From Candidatus Krumholzibacteriota bacterium (GTDB lineage: Bacteria; Krumholzibacteriota; Krumholzibacteriia; Krumholzibacteriales; Krumholzibacteriaceae), in assembly GCA_030613345.1 (NCBI GenBank), contig JAUWMD010000022.1:1-17329 (forward strand): a stretch of 17,329 bases of DNA, in the 5' to 3' direction. Positions 1-6,205 of this stretch are shown piece by piece. The translations under genes were made by a program, and so were the position numbers. Numbering within the stretch: position 1 is the first letter of the stretch; each line of letters starts with the position of its first letter. The notes beneath the pieces are model-generated. The model was not told where the DNA came from. It saw only the letters and a program-made list of their open reading frames with translations, and did not search any database.

Positions 1-229
1 CACCGTCGTAGTGCTCGGATGCCAGCACGTGCACCTTCCTTCCACGGTGCGACCAGCTGAGCACAAGGAGCCTCCCGTGCCAGAATGTGAATATCACACT
101 CTCTGACATCTTCCGTGCCCGGTCGAGATGCTCGCCTCCCCTTATCTCCATTCGCCAGGTGGCACCGAGGATCCTGATCAGCACGGAGGTGAAAAAGCTC
201 GTTACTTTCGCGTTCAGCCTGATCTTCAT
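1..229 (-). CDS. DUF374 / LpxJ-like lysophospholipid acyltransferase, N-terminal fragment (partial)
   Basis: This is the first 76 codons of a gene that runs off the left edge of the window. The predicted protein begins MKIRLNAKVTSFF and contains FTFWHGRLLVLSW around residues 49-61, followed by VHVLASEHYDG. That resembles the WHGR...S..DG pattern of the DUF374 branch of lysophospholipid acyltransferases, whose His is part of the acyltransferase active site. LpxJ, a late acyltransferase of lipid A described in epsilonproteobacteria, belongs to DUF374. Its ATG overlaps the lpxB stop as ATGA, with an AGGAAA ribosome site just upstream, so it is probably translationally coupled to lpxB. Position after lpxB suggests a role in lipid A or phospholipid acylation in the inner membrane; that role is inferred. 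The catalytic domain is mostly outside the window. Confidence 0.72.
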   Translation of the reverse strand, partial: MKIRLNAKVTSFFTSVLIRILGATWRMEIRGGEHLDRARKMSESVIFTFWHGRLLVLSWSHRGRKVHVLASEHYDG

Positions 230-1344
230 CGTTTTCCTGCCATCGCGAGAGCTCTCCCGGCAAGCTCATCCATCCCGCCATCCCGCCTCAGTGAGTCCCT
301 CAGTAAGAGCAGCCGGCCTGAAATCTCCATGTACCGCCTGCTATCACCGAGGATACCGTCCGCTTCTTCTGCGATACGTACAGCGCCGGCGTCGTTCTGT
401 ATCAGCTCGGGTACGACCACCTTCCCGGCGAGGACGTTGGGCATGGCGATCCACGGGATCCTTACCATCGACCTGGCGAGAAGATAGGTAAATCCCGACG
501 TTCTGTAGATCACGACCATGGGAGTACCGGACATGGCGGTCTGAAGGGTCACAGTACCAGACGACGCTATCACAAGCTTCGCATCGGCAAGCTCAGCGAT
601 GCCGCTCTTCGTAATGCTCACGTACTCTTTCATCTCCTCCGGGACGGCCAGCAGGCGATCATCTATGAGGGGTGCTGCTCCGAGCCTGAACCTGCAGGCG
701 GGCCATTTTGCCTTCAGCAGACGAGCCGCGCCGAGCAACGGACCGAGATGATTCGCCACCTCCTGCCTTCTGCTGCCCGGAAAGAGCAGGATATCGAACG
801 GCATGTCTCTGCCGGGCGTCTGCTTCGGGCCGGGCGGAGCAACTATCTCCTCGAGCATCGGATGGCCGGTGAATAAGACGGGGATCTTTCTCTTCCTGTA
901 GTAATCGACCTCGAACGGAAGGATGACGGCCATCAGGTCGACGACCTTCTTCATCTTTCTCGTCCTCCATCCCGCCCACGCCCAGACCTGCGGGCTGATG
1001 AAGTATAAAACGGGGACTCCGCACCCTTTCGCCCGTGCTGAGATCCTCAGGTTCATTCCGGGATAATCGACGGGGATGTAGAGATCGATCTCACCGCCGG
1101 AGAGCAGTCCGCCCAGTTTCCGTTCGAGCCGCCTTATCCTCGGCAGGCCTGAGACGATCTCCGAGAATCCCATGAAGGCGTAATCCTCGATCGAGAATCT
1201 TACGTCGGCGCCTGAAGCGGCCATCGCCTCTCCGCCCATGGCGATGAACCTCGTTTCAGGCTCCCTGGCCCTTATCGCGGAAATCAGCGCTGCGGCATGG
1301 TGATCGCCGCTCGTCTCACCGCATGTTATCAGGATCGTCTTCAT
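226..1344 (-). CDS. lpxB: Lipid-A-disaccharide synthase LpxB
   Basis: LpxB is a GT19-family glycosyltransferase that joins UDP-2,3-diacylglucosamine and lipid X (2,3-diacylglucosamine 1-phosphate) into the tetraacyl disaccharide 1-phosphate at the inner face of the inner membrane. The 372-residue product is close to the 382 of E. coli. Visible family motifs are CGETSGDHH (8-16), VDYPGMN (92-98), FISPQVWAW (115-123), LPFEVDYY (142-149), FPGSRRQEV (188-196), SSGTVTLQTA (261-270) and MPNVLAGK followed by VPELIQ (301-316). The reading frame extends 20 codons further upstream, but I chose the ATG at 1344 because it starts directly at the conserved N-terminus and overlaps the preceding stop as ATGA with a GGGGA upstream. 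The ASGT-like motif has Q267 where many homologues have Glu. Assignment is secure. Confidence 0.96.
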   Translation of the reverse strand: MKTILITCGETSGDHHAAALISAIRAREPETRFIAMGGEAMAASGADVRFSIEDYAFMGFSEIVSGLPRIRRLERKLGGLLSGGEIDLYIPVDYPGMNLRISARAKGCGVPVLYFISPQVWAWAGWRTRKMKKVVDLMAVILPFEVDYYRKRKIPVLFTGHPMLEEIVAPPGPKQTPGRDMPFDILLFPGSRRQEVANHLGPLLGAARLLKAKWPACRFRLGAAPLIDDRLLAVPEEMKEYVSITKSGIAELADAKLVIASSGTVTLQTAMSGTPMVVIYRTSGFTYLLARSMVRIPWIAMPNVLAGKVVVPELIQNDAGAVRIAEEADGILGDSRRYMEISGRLLLLRDSLRRDGGMDELAGRALAMAGKR

Positions 1345-2318
1345 TCCCCGCGGCGATCCTTCCTGAGCTGCTCGAGTATCATCTCGGCGGTTTCGAGGGC
1401 GCACAGAGCCTGATTTGCGGTCACGACCGGCTCGTGTTTCCCCTGCGTCGCCTCTAAAAAGGAGTAGATCTCCTTCATGAGCGGCTCGCCGTCGTCGACA
1501 GGAACATCGACAGGCCGGATGAAAGCCATCGGATCGGAAGCGAGTTCCTCGACAGGTACGTCCACCGCCTTCCCGAACGCTTCGACCGACCTGGCCCTCA
1601 GATCGGCCGATACGTACAGGTTCTCCTCGAAGAATCGCATCTTCCTCAGCGGCTCACGCGAGACCCTGCTGGCCGTAAGATTTGCGACACATCCTCCCTC
1701 GAACTCGAGGCGCGCATTGACGATGTCGGGAGAGCCGGTAAGGACGCCGGCCCCCGACGCGCGGAGCTCGACAATACGGTCATCCTTAAGCAGCGACAGC
1801 ACAAGATCGATATCGTGGATCATCAGATCGACCACGACCGAAACATCGGTCCCCCTCGGGGTGAAGGTGCCGAGCCTGTGGCACTCTATGAACATCGGAT
1901 TCCGTACGAGGCCGGCGACGGCCTCGAAAGCGCCGTTAAACCTCTCTATATGACCCACCTGCAGTACGAGCCCTGCTTTCTTCGCTGCATCCACCATCTC
2001 CCTGCCCTCCGCCGAACTCGCGGCGAGAGGTTTTTCGACCAGGACATGGACCCCTTCGCCAAACGCTTCCAGCGCGAGGGAATGATGCGCTGTGGCAGGC
2101 GTGCAGATGCTCACCACGTCGCATTTGCCGAGCAGCTCGGAGGAACTGCCGCACACCTGCGAGCCCCACCGCTCTGCCATCTCTTCCGCCTTTGCACCGT
2201 CTGAATCCTGAAGAAAGACTTCGTCGACATCTTTCGACGAGGTATAGATCCTCGCGTGGTGATTACCAAGGCTTCCGGTACCGATGACTCCGGCCTTCAA
2301 TCCCCGGGACTCGTCCAT
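1341..2318 (-). CDS. Gfo/Idh/MocA-family oxidoreductase, GnnA-like candidate UDP-GlcNAc 3-dehydrogenase
   Basis: The 325-residue product is an NAD(P)-dependent sugar dehydrogenase of the Gfo/Idh/MocA family. The N-terminal Rossmann fold has the nucleotide-binding motif VIGTGSLGNHHA (11-22). EKP is at 95-97, where the Lys is the usual catalytic residue, GHIERFN is at 122-128, and the C-terminal domain has MIHDIDL (166-172) with the family's substrate-site His168. It lies between lpxA and lpxB, the same place as gnnA of Acidithiobacillus ferrooxidans, whose product oxidises UDP-GlcNAc at C3 so that the aminotransferase GnnB can make UDP-GlcNAc3N for amide-linked lipid A. No gnnB is seen in this window. 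Family membership is certain, while the GnnA function is inferred from context. It could also be a different sugar-nucleotide dehydrogenase. The stop overlaps the lpxB start. Confidence 0.88.
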   Translation of the reverse strand: MDESRGLKAGVIGTGSLGNHHARIYTSSKDVDEVFLQDSDGAKAEEMAERWGSQVCGSSSELLGKCDVVSICTPATAHHSLALEAFGEGVHVLVEKPLAASSAEGREMVDAAKKAGLVLQVGHIERFNGAFEAVAGLVRNPMFIECHRLGTFTPRGTDVSVVVDLMIHDIDLVLSLLKDDRIVELRASGAGVLTGSPDIVNARLEFEGGCVANLTASRVSREPLRKMRFFEENLYVSADLRARSVEAFGKAVDVPVEELASDPMAFIRPVDVPVDDGEPLMKEIYSFLEATQGKHEPVVTANQALCALETAEMILEQLRKDRRGE

Positions 2319-2349
2319 AGTGCACCCCGCTTTTTAATGTATGTGATAA

Positions 2350-3126
2350 TCAGAGAATTATTCCGCGCTGTGATCCGCGAATGAAATCGAGGAGCGTTTC
2401 GATCTCGGGACTCGGCTTGATCTCGATCTCCATCCGCTCGATCGCCTGCGATACGTTCAGCCCGCTCCTGTAGATCAGCCTGTAGGCAGCCTTGATCGGC
2501 TCGATACGGGATTCATCGAATCCCCTCCGCTTCAGTCCGACCATGTTCAACCCCAGGACTTTCGAGGGGCTTCCGGCGACCCTGACGAACGGCAGCACGT
2601 CTTTCACGAGACGGTTCCCTCCTCCTATGAAAGAGTGGGCGCCGATCCTGACGAACTGGTGAACCGGCACCATACCGCCTACTATCGCATAATCATGCAC
2701 CGACACATGTCCGCCGAGATTAACCGCGTTGGCGAGTATGGCGTTGTCGCCGACGACACAGTCGTGAGCAACATGGGAATATGCCATCAGCAGGCAATTG
2801 CTTCCTACAACCGTCGAGTCTCCCTCGCCGGTGGCTGAGTTGACCGTTGCGTATTCCCTGATCACGTTGTTGTCGCCGATCCTCGTGAAGGATCTGGCCC
2901 CGCGGTACTTCAGAGCCTGAGGCGGGGTACCCAGCGCGGCCCCGTGAAAGATCGTGTTTCCCGCACCGATGGTCGTAAATCCGTCGATCAGGATGTTGCT
3001 CCCCACGACCGTCCCGTCGCCTATCTTCACGTCCGGTCCTATGATCGAGTACGGCCCTATACGGACATCCTCACCCAGCTCAGCCCCCTCGTGTATTATC
3101 GCCGTTCCATGAACCTCGGTCGACAT
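2350..3126 (-). CDS. lpxA: Acyl-ACP--UDP-N-acetylglucosamine O-acyltransferase LpxA
   Basis: LpxA makes the first lipid A intermediate by transferring a 3-hydroxyacyl chain from ACP to the 3-position of UDP-GlcNAc in the cytoplasm. The 258 residues (E. coli 262) form a left-handed beta-helix of hexapeptide repeats (about 1-185), followed by the helical tail with LKRRGFDESRIEPIKAAYR (199-217). The catalytic His is H121 in SHVAHDC, and HQF at 156-158 matches E. coli H160-Q161-F162. G169 aligns with E. coli G173, the acyl-chain ruler; Gly there suggests a long hydroxyacyl chain. One oddity is that PPQALKY (68-74) has Ala71 where E. coli has Asp74. An excellent GGAGG site lies at 3131-3135. The gene sits 10 bases after lpxC-fabZ. 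Confidence 0.95.
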   Translation of the reverse strand: MSTEVHGTAIIHEGAELGEDVRIGPYSIIGPDVKIGDGTVVGSNILIDGFTTIGAGNTIFHGAALGTPPQALKYRGARSFTRIGDNNVIREYATVNSATGEGDSTVVGSNCLLMAYSHVAHDCVVGDNAILANAVNLGGHVSVHDYAIVGGMVPVHQFVRIGAHSFIGGGNRLVKDVLPFVRVAGSPSKVLGLNMVGLKRRGFDESRIEPIKAAYRLIYRSGLNVSQAIERMEIEIKPSPEIETLLDFIRGSQRGIIL

Positions 3127-3136
3127 CGTTCCTCCG

Positions 3137-4447
3137 CTATCTCTTAATTATCGTGGACGAGAGGTACGCTTCAGCTACGACGCTGCCATCGACGTATACT
3201 TTACCCCTCAACTTGCAGAATTTTTTCTTCAGTATCAGCATCTCCACTTCGAATCTCAGCTGGTCGCCGGGAATGACCGGCTTCCGGAACTTCGCCTTGT
3301 CAATCGTCATGAAGTAGACGAAAAAATTCTCCGGATTTTCCACGCTGGAGAGAAGCAGTATCCCCCCGACCTGAGCCATCGCCTCGATGATCAGGACCGC
3401 AGGCATGATTGGGTTACCGGGAAAGTGCCCTGTGAAGAAAGGCTCGTTTATCGTAACATTCTTGATCCCGACTACCCTCTTGCTGTCTTCGAGCTCGATT
3501 ATCCTGTCGACGAGGAGGAAGGGATACCTGTGTGGCATAATATCCATGATGGTACTGATATCCCAGTACCCGTCGCCGGGGCCCGAAACGGATCGCAGCT
3601 TGTTCTTCAGATCTTCCGCGAGGAGCTTCGCGAAGGGCAGGTTGTAGTTGTGTCCCGACCTGATCGCTATGATATGTCCTTCGATCGGAGCCCCCGCAAG
3701 GGTAAGATCGCCTATGATATCGAGTATCTTGTGCCTTACGAATTCGTCGGGGAAACGGAGAGGGCCTTCGTTCATGATCCCGTTCTCGTCGACGACGACA
3801 GCATTCTCCAGGCTGCCGCCTTTTATAAGCCCCTCCTTGCGCAGCATCTCCACATCCGACATCAGTGCGAATGTCCTCGAAGGAGCGATCTCCGAGACGA
3901 AAGTCGAGGGATCAATATCGAGGGAGATGTACTGGGTGCCTATGAACTCGCTCTCATACTCGATCGTGTAGCTCACCCTGAATCCGTCGTAGGGCAGGGC
4001 AAGCAGCTCTACATTGTTCTTGTAGTACGAGAGCGGCGTGGTGATCTTGAGGTACTTTACCGGAACGCCCTGATTCTCGACGCCGGCGGCCTTTATCGAT
4101 TCAACGAGTTCCAGCACGCTGCCGTCGGCGGGTTCGGGCGGCTCGTCCGCGTCTATATCGATCACGAGGTTGTCTACCTGCATGCCCGAAACGGCGGCGA
4201 GGATGTGCTCCACAGTGTGGATCTGGACGCCGTCCCTGGCAAGGGTGGTATTCCTCTTCACCTCGCCCGGGTCGATATACTCCGCCTTCGCGGGGATCTC
4301 GACTACCGGATCGAGATCGACACGCCGGAAAACGATCCCCGTCCCGGCAGGCGCCGGCTTGAACACGGTACGGACCTTGACCCCCGTGTGTATGCCGATC
4401 CCCTCGAATATAAACTGATTCTTAATCGTCCTCTGCTGACGGACCAC
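3137..4447 (-). CDS. lpxC/fabZ: Bifunctional UDP-3-O-acyl-GlcNAc deacetylase / 3-hydroxyacyl-ACP dehydratase (LpxC-FabZ fusion)
   Basis: One 436-residue polypeptide carries two enzymes. Residues 1-285 are LpxC, the zinc deacetylase that commits the pathway to lipid A. The Zn ligands are H81, H239 and D243 (TVEHILAA, RHKILDIIGD), the catalytic base is E80, and H266 lies in SGHNYN. Residues 295-436 are FabZ, which dehydrates 3-hydroxyacyl-ACP in fatty acid synthesis, with catalytic H341 (FTGHFPGNP) and E355 (LIIEAMAQ). The two activities compete for the same hydroxyacyl-ACP pool. The open frame extends to 4639, but that stretch is unlike LpxC. I chose the GTG at 4447 because it begins MVRQQRTIKN as in the family, with AAAGGA seven bases upstream. 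An ATG at 4471 is the alternative. It overlaps the end of lpxD by 26 bases. FabZ has PA (349-350) where PG is usual. Confidence 0.94.
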   Translation of the reverse strand: MVRQQRTIKNQFIFEGIGIHTGVKVRTVFKPAPAGTGIVFRRVDLDPVVEIPAKAEYIDPGEVKRNTTLARDGVQIHTVEHILAAVSGMQVDNLVIDIDADEPPEPADGSVLELVESIKAAGVENQGVPVKYLKITTPLSYYKNNVELLALPYDGFRVSYTIEYESEFIGTQYISLDIDPSTFVSEIAPSRTFALMSDVEMLRKEGLIKGGSLENAVVVDENGIMNEGPLRFPDEFVRHKILDIIGDLTLAGAPIEGHIIAIRSGHNYNLPFAKLLAEDLKNKLRSVSGPGDGYWDISTIMDIMPHRYPFLLVDRIIELEDSKRVVGIKNVTINEPFFTGHFPGNPIMPAVLIIEAMAQVGGILLLSSVENPENFFVYFMTIDKAKFRKPVIPGDQLRFEVEMLILKKKFCKLRGKVYVDGSVVAEAYLSSTIIKR

Positions 4448-5483
4448 TACCCTTTCCTTTCTCCAGAGCATCCACCCTATTCTGCAGGTTGCGGAATTCC
4501 TTGAGAAGATCGGGAAGGCGTGCGGTAGCCGCGCAGATCTTGCGGGCGAACGAATGTTCGCGTGCGGGATATCCCGAAACGCTTGTCCCGGCCGGGACGC
4601 TCTTGGTAACGCCTCCCTGGGCGCCCACAATCGCTCCATCGCCTATCTTGATATGGCCGACAAGCCCTGCCTGTCCCGCCAGGCCCCCGTTCTTTCCCAG
4701 CTCGGTGCTGCCGGATATCCCTGCCTGGGCAGCAACAACCGAGTTTTCACCGATTACGACATTATGAGCTATCTGCACAAGGTTATCCAGTTTCGAACCG
4801 TGCCCGATCAGGGTGACTCCCATCGTGGCCCTGTCGATCGTAGTATTGGCGCCGATCTCCACGTCTTCCTCGATCCTTACGATCCCGATCTGTGGTATTT
4901 TGTGATGTTCCTCCCCATTCCTCGCGTACCCGAATCCATCGCTCCCTATTACCGCACCCGAATGGATTATCACCCTGTCCCCGATCTCGCACTTCTCCCT
5001 GATCGTCACGTGGGGATAGATAAGGCAATCGCTCCCGATCCTGGCTCCATCGTTGACACACACGAGCGGTAGGAGCGTAGTACGGTCGCCGATACTTACG
5101 TTCTCCTCTACGACGACATATGCCCCGATAGATATATCTTCGCCGAGTTTCACGCCCTCGGGGATTATCGCGGTGGGGTGCACGCCCCGGCTGTACTTCT
5201 CCAGCTGGGTCTGTGCGAAGAGCCTCACGACCTTGAGAAAAGCCAGGTAAGGGTTGTCGATATTGATGATGGCCCCGTCGAAGCTGCCGTTTCCGCCCGC
5301 GGTGATCACGGCCGACGCTTTCGTCGACGCGAGATACGACTCGTACTTCGGATTCGCGAGAAATGTGATCTTGCCGGGAACAGCCTCCCTGATGCCGGCG
5401 ACTCCCCGGATCACAATAGATCCGTCGCCGACGACCTCGCCTCCGACTATCCCGGCGATTTCTTTTATGCTGTAGGAAGGCAT
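4422..5483 (-). CDS. lpxD: UDP-3-O-(3-hydroxyacyl)glucosamine N-acyltransferase LpxD
   Basis: LpxD adds the second 3-hydroxyacyl chain, from acyl-ACP, to the 2-amino group of UDP-3-O-acylglucosamine in the cytoplasm. The 353 residues (E. coli 341) show the uridine-binding N-terminal domain (about 1-100, with KITFLANPKYESYL at 38-51), a left-handed beta-helix of hexapeptide repeats (about 101-300) and a C-terminal helix (315-345). The catalytic His is H240 in LVQIAHNVVIG. SDGFGYA (181-187) and the GGQAG-like GLAGQAGLVGH region (267-277) are also typical. The ATG at 5483 fits the family start, although the ribosome site is weak. The gene is separated from ompH by 114 bases that contain a candidate promoter, unlike the tightly packed genes after it. 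Confidence 0.95.
   Translation of the reverse strand: MPSYSIKEIAGIVGGEVVGDGSIVIRGVAGIREAVPGKITFLANPKYESYLASTKASAVITAGGNGSFDGAIINIDNPYLAFLKVVRLFAQTQLEKYSRGVHPTAIIPEGVKLGEDISIGAYVVVEENVSIGDRTTLLPLVCVNDGARIGSDCLIYPHVTIREKCEIGDRVIIHSGAVIGSDGFGYARNGEEHHKIPQIGIVRIEEDVEIGANTTIDRATMGVTLIGHGSKLDNLVQIAHNVVIGENSVVAAQAGISGSTELGKNGGLAGQAGLVGHIKIGDGAIVGAQGGVTKSVPAGTSVSGYPAREHSFARKICAATARLPDLLKEFRNLQNRVDALEKGKGSGPSAEDD
4455..4460 (-). promoter_or_regulatory. Ribosome binding site supporting the GTG start of lpxC-fabZ
   Basis: On the minus strand AAAGGA is followed by seven bases and then GTG at 4447. This spacing is ideal, and the encoded N-terminus (MVRQQRTI) matches the usual beginning of LpxC. The ATG at 4471 has only a poorly spaced GGGTGG directly before it. 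The site lies inside the last codons of lpxD, so lpxC translation is probably coupled to lpxD. Confidence 0.6.
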
Positions 5484-5511
5484 CTGCTGTACCGTTCCGT
5501 TATTGTCATTA

Positions 5512-5552
5512 TTCCCGAATTATCGGAGAATACTATACCCCGGTTTCGGGAA
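5512..5552. repeat. Inverted repeat TTCCCGAA...TTCGGGAA in the ompH-lpxD gap
   Basis: Two perfect 8-base arms lie at 5512-5519 and 5545-5552, separated by 25 bases. The candidate -10 element of the lpxD promoter (5532-5537) falls between the arms. It could be an operator for a dimeric regulator or a loose hairpin, or it could be chance. I know of no regulator that fits. Confidence 0.3.
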
Positions 5553-5559
5553 ATGCAAA
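5532..5559 (-). promoter_or_regulatory. Candidate sigma70-type promoter upstream of lpxD
   Basis: On the minus strand TTTGCA (5554-5559, four of six matches to TTGACA) is separated by 16 bases from TATAGT (5532-5537, five of six matches to TATAAT). Initiation would fall near 5525, about 40 bases before the lpxD ATG. It would allow the lpx genes to be expressed separately from bamA-ompH. This is motif matching only. Confidence 0.4.
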
Positions 5560-5597
5560 CAATATTATGCCGTCCGAGCGGCACAAATCGATGCAAC

Positions 5598-6134
5598 TTA
5601 CTGTATAGTCTCCAGTTGTGCATCAAGGTGAGCAATTATCATGTCGGTGATGTCTATCTCCTTATCCGCATAGACGATCACTCCCTGGGAAGAGTCGAGA
5701 ACGAGCGTAAATCCCTCTTCTTCGGCTATTTTCTCGATGACGCCGTTGATCTTCTCGACGATAGGCTCGGTGAGTTCCTTGTTCCGCCTGGCCGCCTCGC
5801 CGTTCTCCCCGAAGATGTCCTGCATGTACTTCTGGTAATCCTTCATCCTCTGGTCGAAGAGCAGCTTCTTTTCCTCGAGTTTCTCAGAACTGAGCATAAG
5901 GCTCTGGCTCTGGATCTCTTCCCTCATCGTGGCCAGCTCGGCCTCCATATCTTCGGCCTGCTTTTTCCAGACCTCGACCTCTTTCTTGTAGACCTCCTCG
6001 GCCTCGATCGTCTCCTTGTAATTGGCAAAGATCTTGACCGTGTCTATATAACCGATCTTTACTTCCGCCGCCGCTGGAACGGCTGCGGCAGTCGCCATGC
6101 AGATCGCCAGAACGATCATTGTGAGCTTTCTCAT
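5598..6134 (-). CDS. Periplasmic OmpH/Skp-family chaperone
   Basis: This 178-residue secreted protein belongs to the OmpH/Skp family, trimeric periplasmic holdases that carry unfolded outer-membrane proteins to the BAM complex. The N-terminus MRKLTMIVLAICMATAAAVPAAA is a Sec signal peptide (shown in pieces: basic start, hydrophobic 6-20, cleavage after AAA near 23). The mature protein opens with VKIGYIDTVKIF (25-36), the conserved Skp beginning. A long charged helical stretch follows (40-140, coiled-coil arms), and the C-terminal strands GFTLVLDSSQGVIVYAD (141-157) close the body. The reading frame is open 36 codons further, but the ATG at 6134 has a perfect AAGGAGG site at 6141-6147 and starts the signal peptide. 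Lying just after bamA and before lpxD matches the bamA-skp-lpxD order of many diderms. Confidence 0.93.
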   Translation of the reverse strand: MRKLTMIVLAICMATAAAVPAAAEVKIGYIDTVKIFANYKETIEAEEVYKKEVEVWKKQAEDMEAELATMREEIQSQSLMLSSEKLEEKKLLFDQRMKDYQKYMQDIFGENGEAARRNKELTEPIVEKINGVIEKIAEEEGFTLVLDSSQGVIVYADKEIDITDMIIAHLDAQLETIQ

Positions 6135-6205
6135 ATCGAACCTCCTTCTGTCCTGTTTACGATTCTCTGAAAAATAAAGGACTTCTCCCGTTACGCAAAC
6201 CATTT

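Noticed and set aside
3425..4504. Long plus-strand open frame (359 codons) opposite lpxC-fabZ
   Set aside because: It is an antisense shadow of a gene with clear catalytic motifs. Its translation shows no recognisable domain, and its composition reflects the complementary codons.
4448..4639. Upstream extension of lpxC-fabZ
   Set aside because: It overlaps lpxD in another frame and lacks LpxC similarity. The GTG at 4447 has a well-spaced ribosome site and the family N-terminus.
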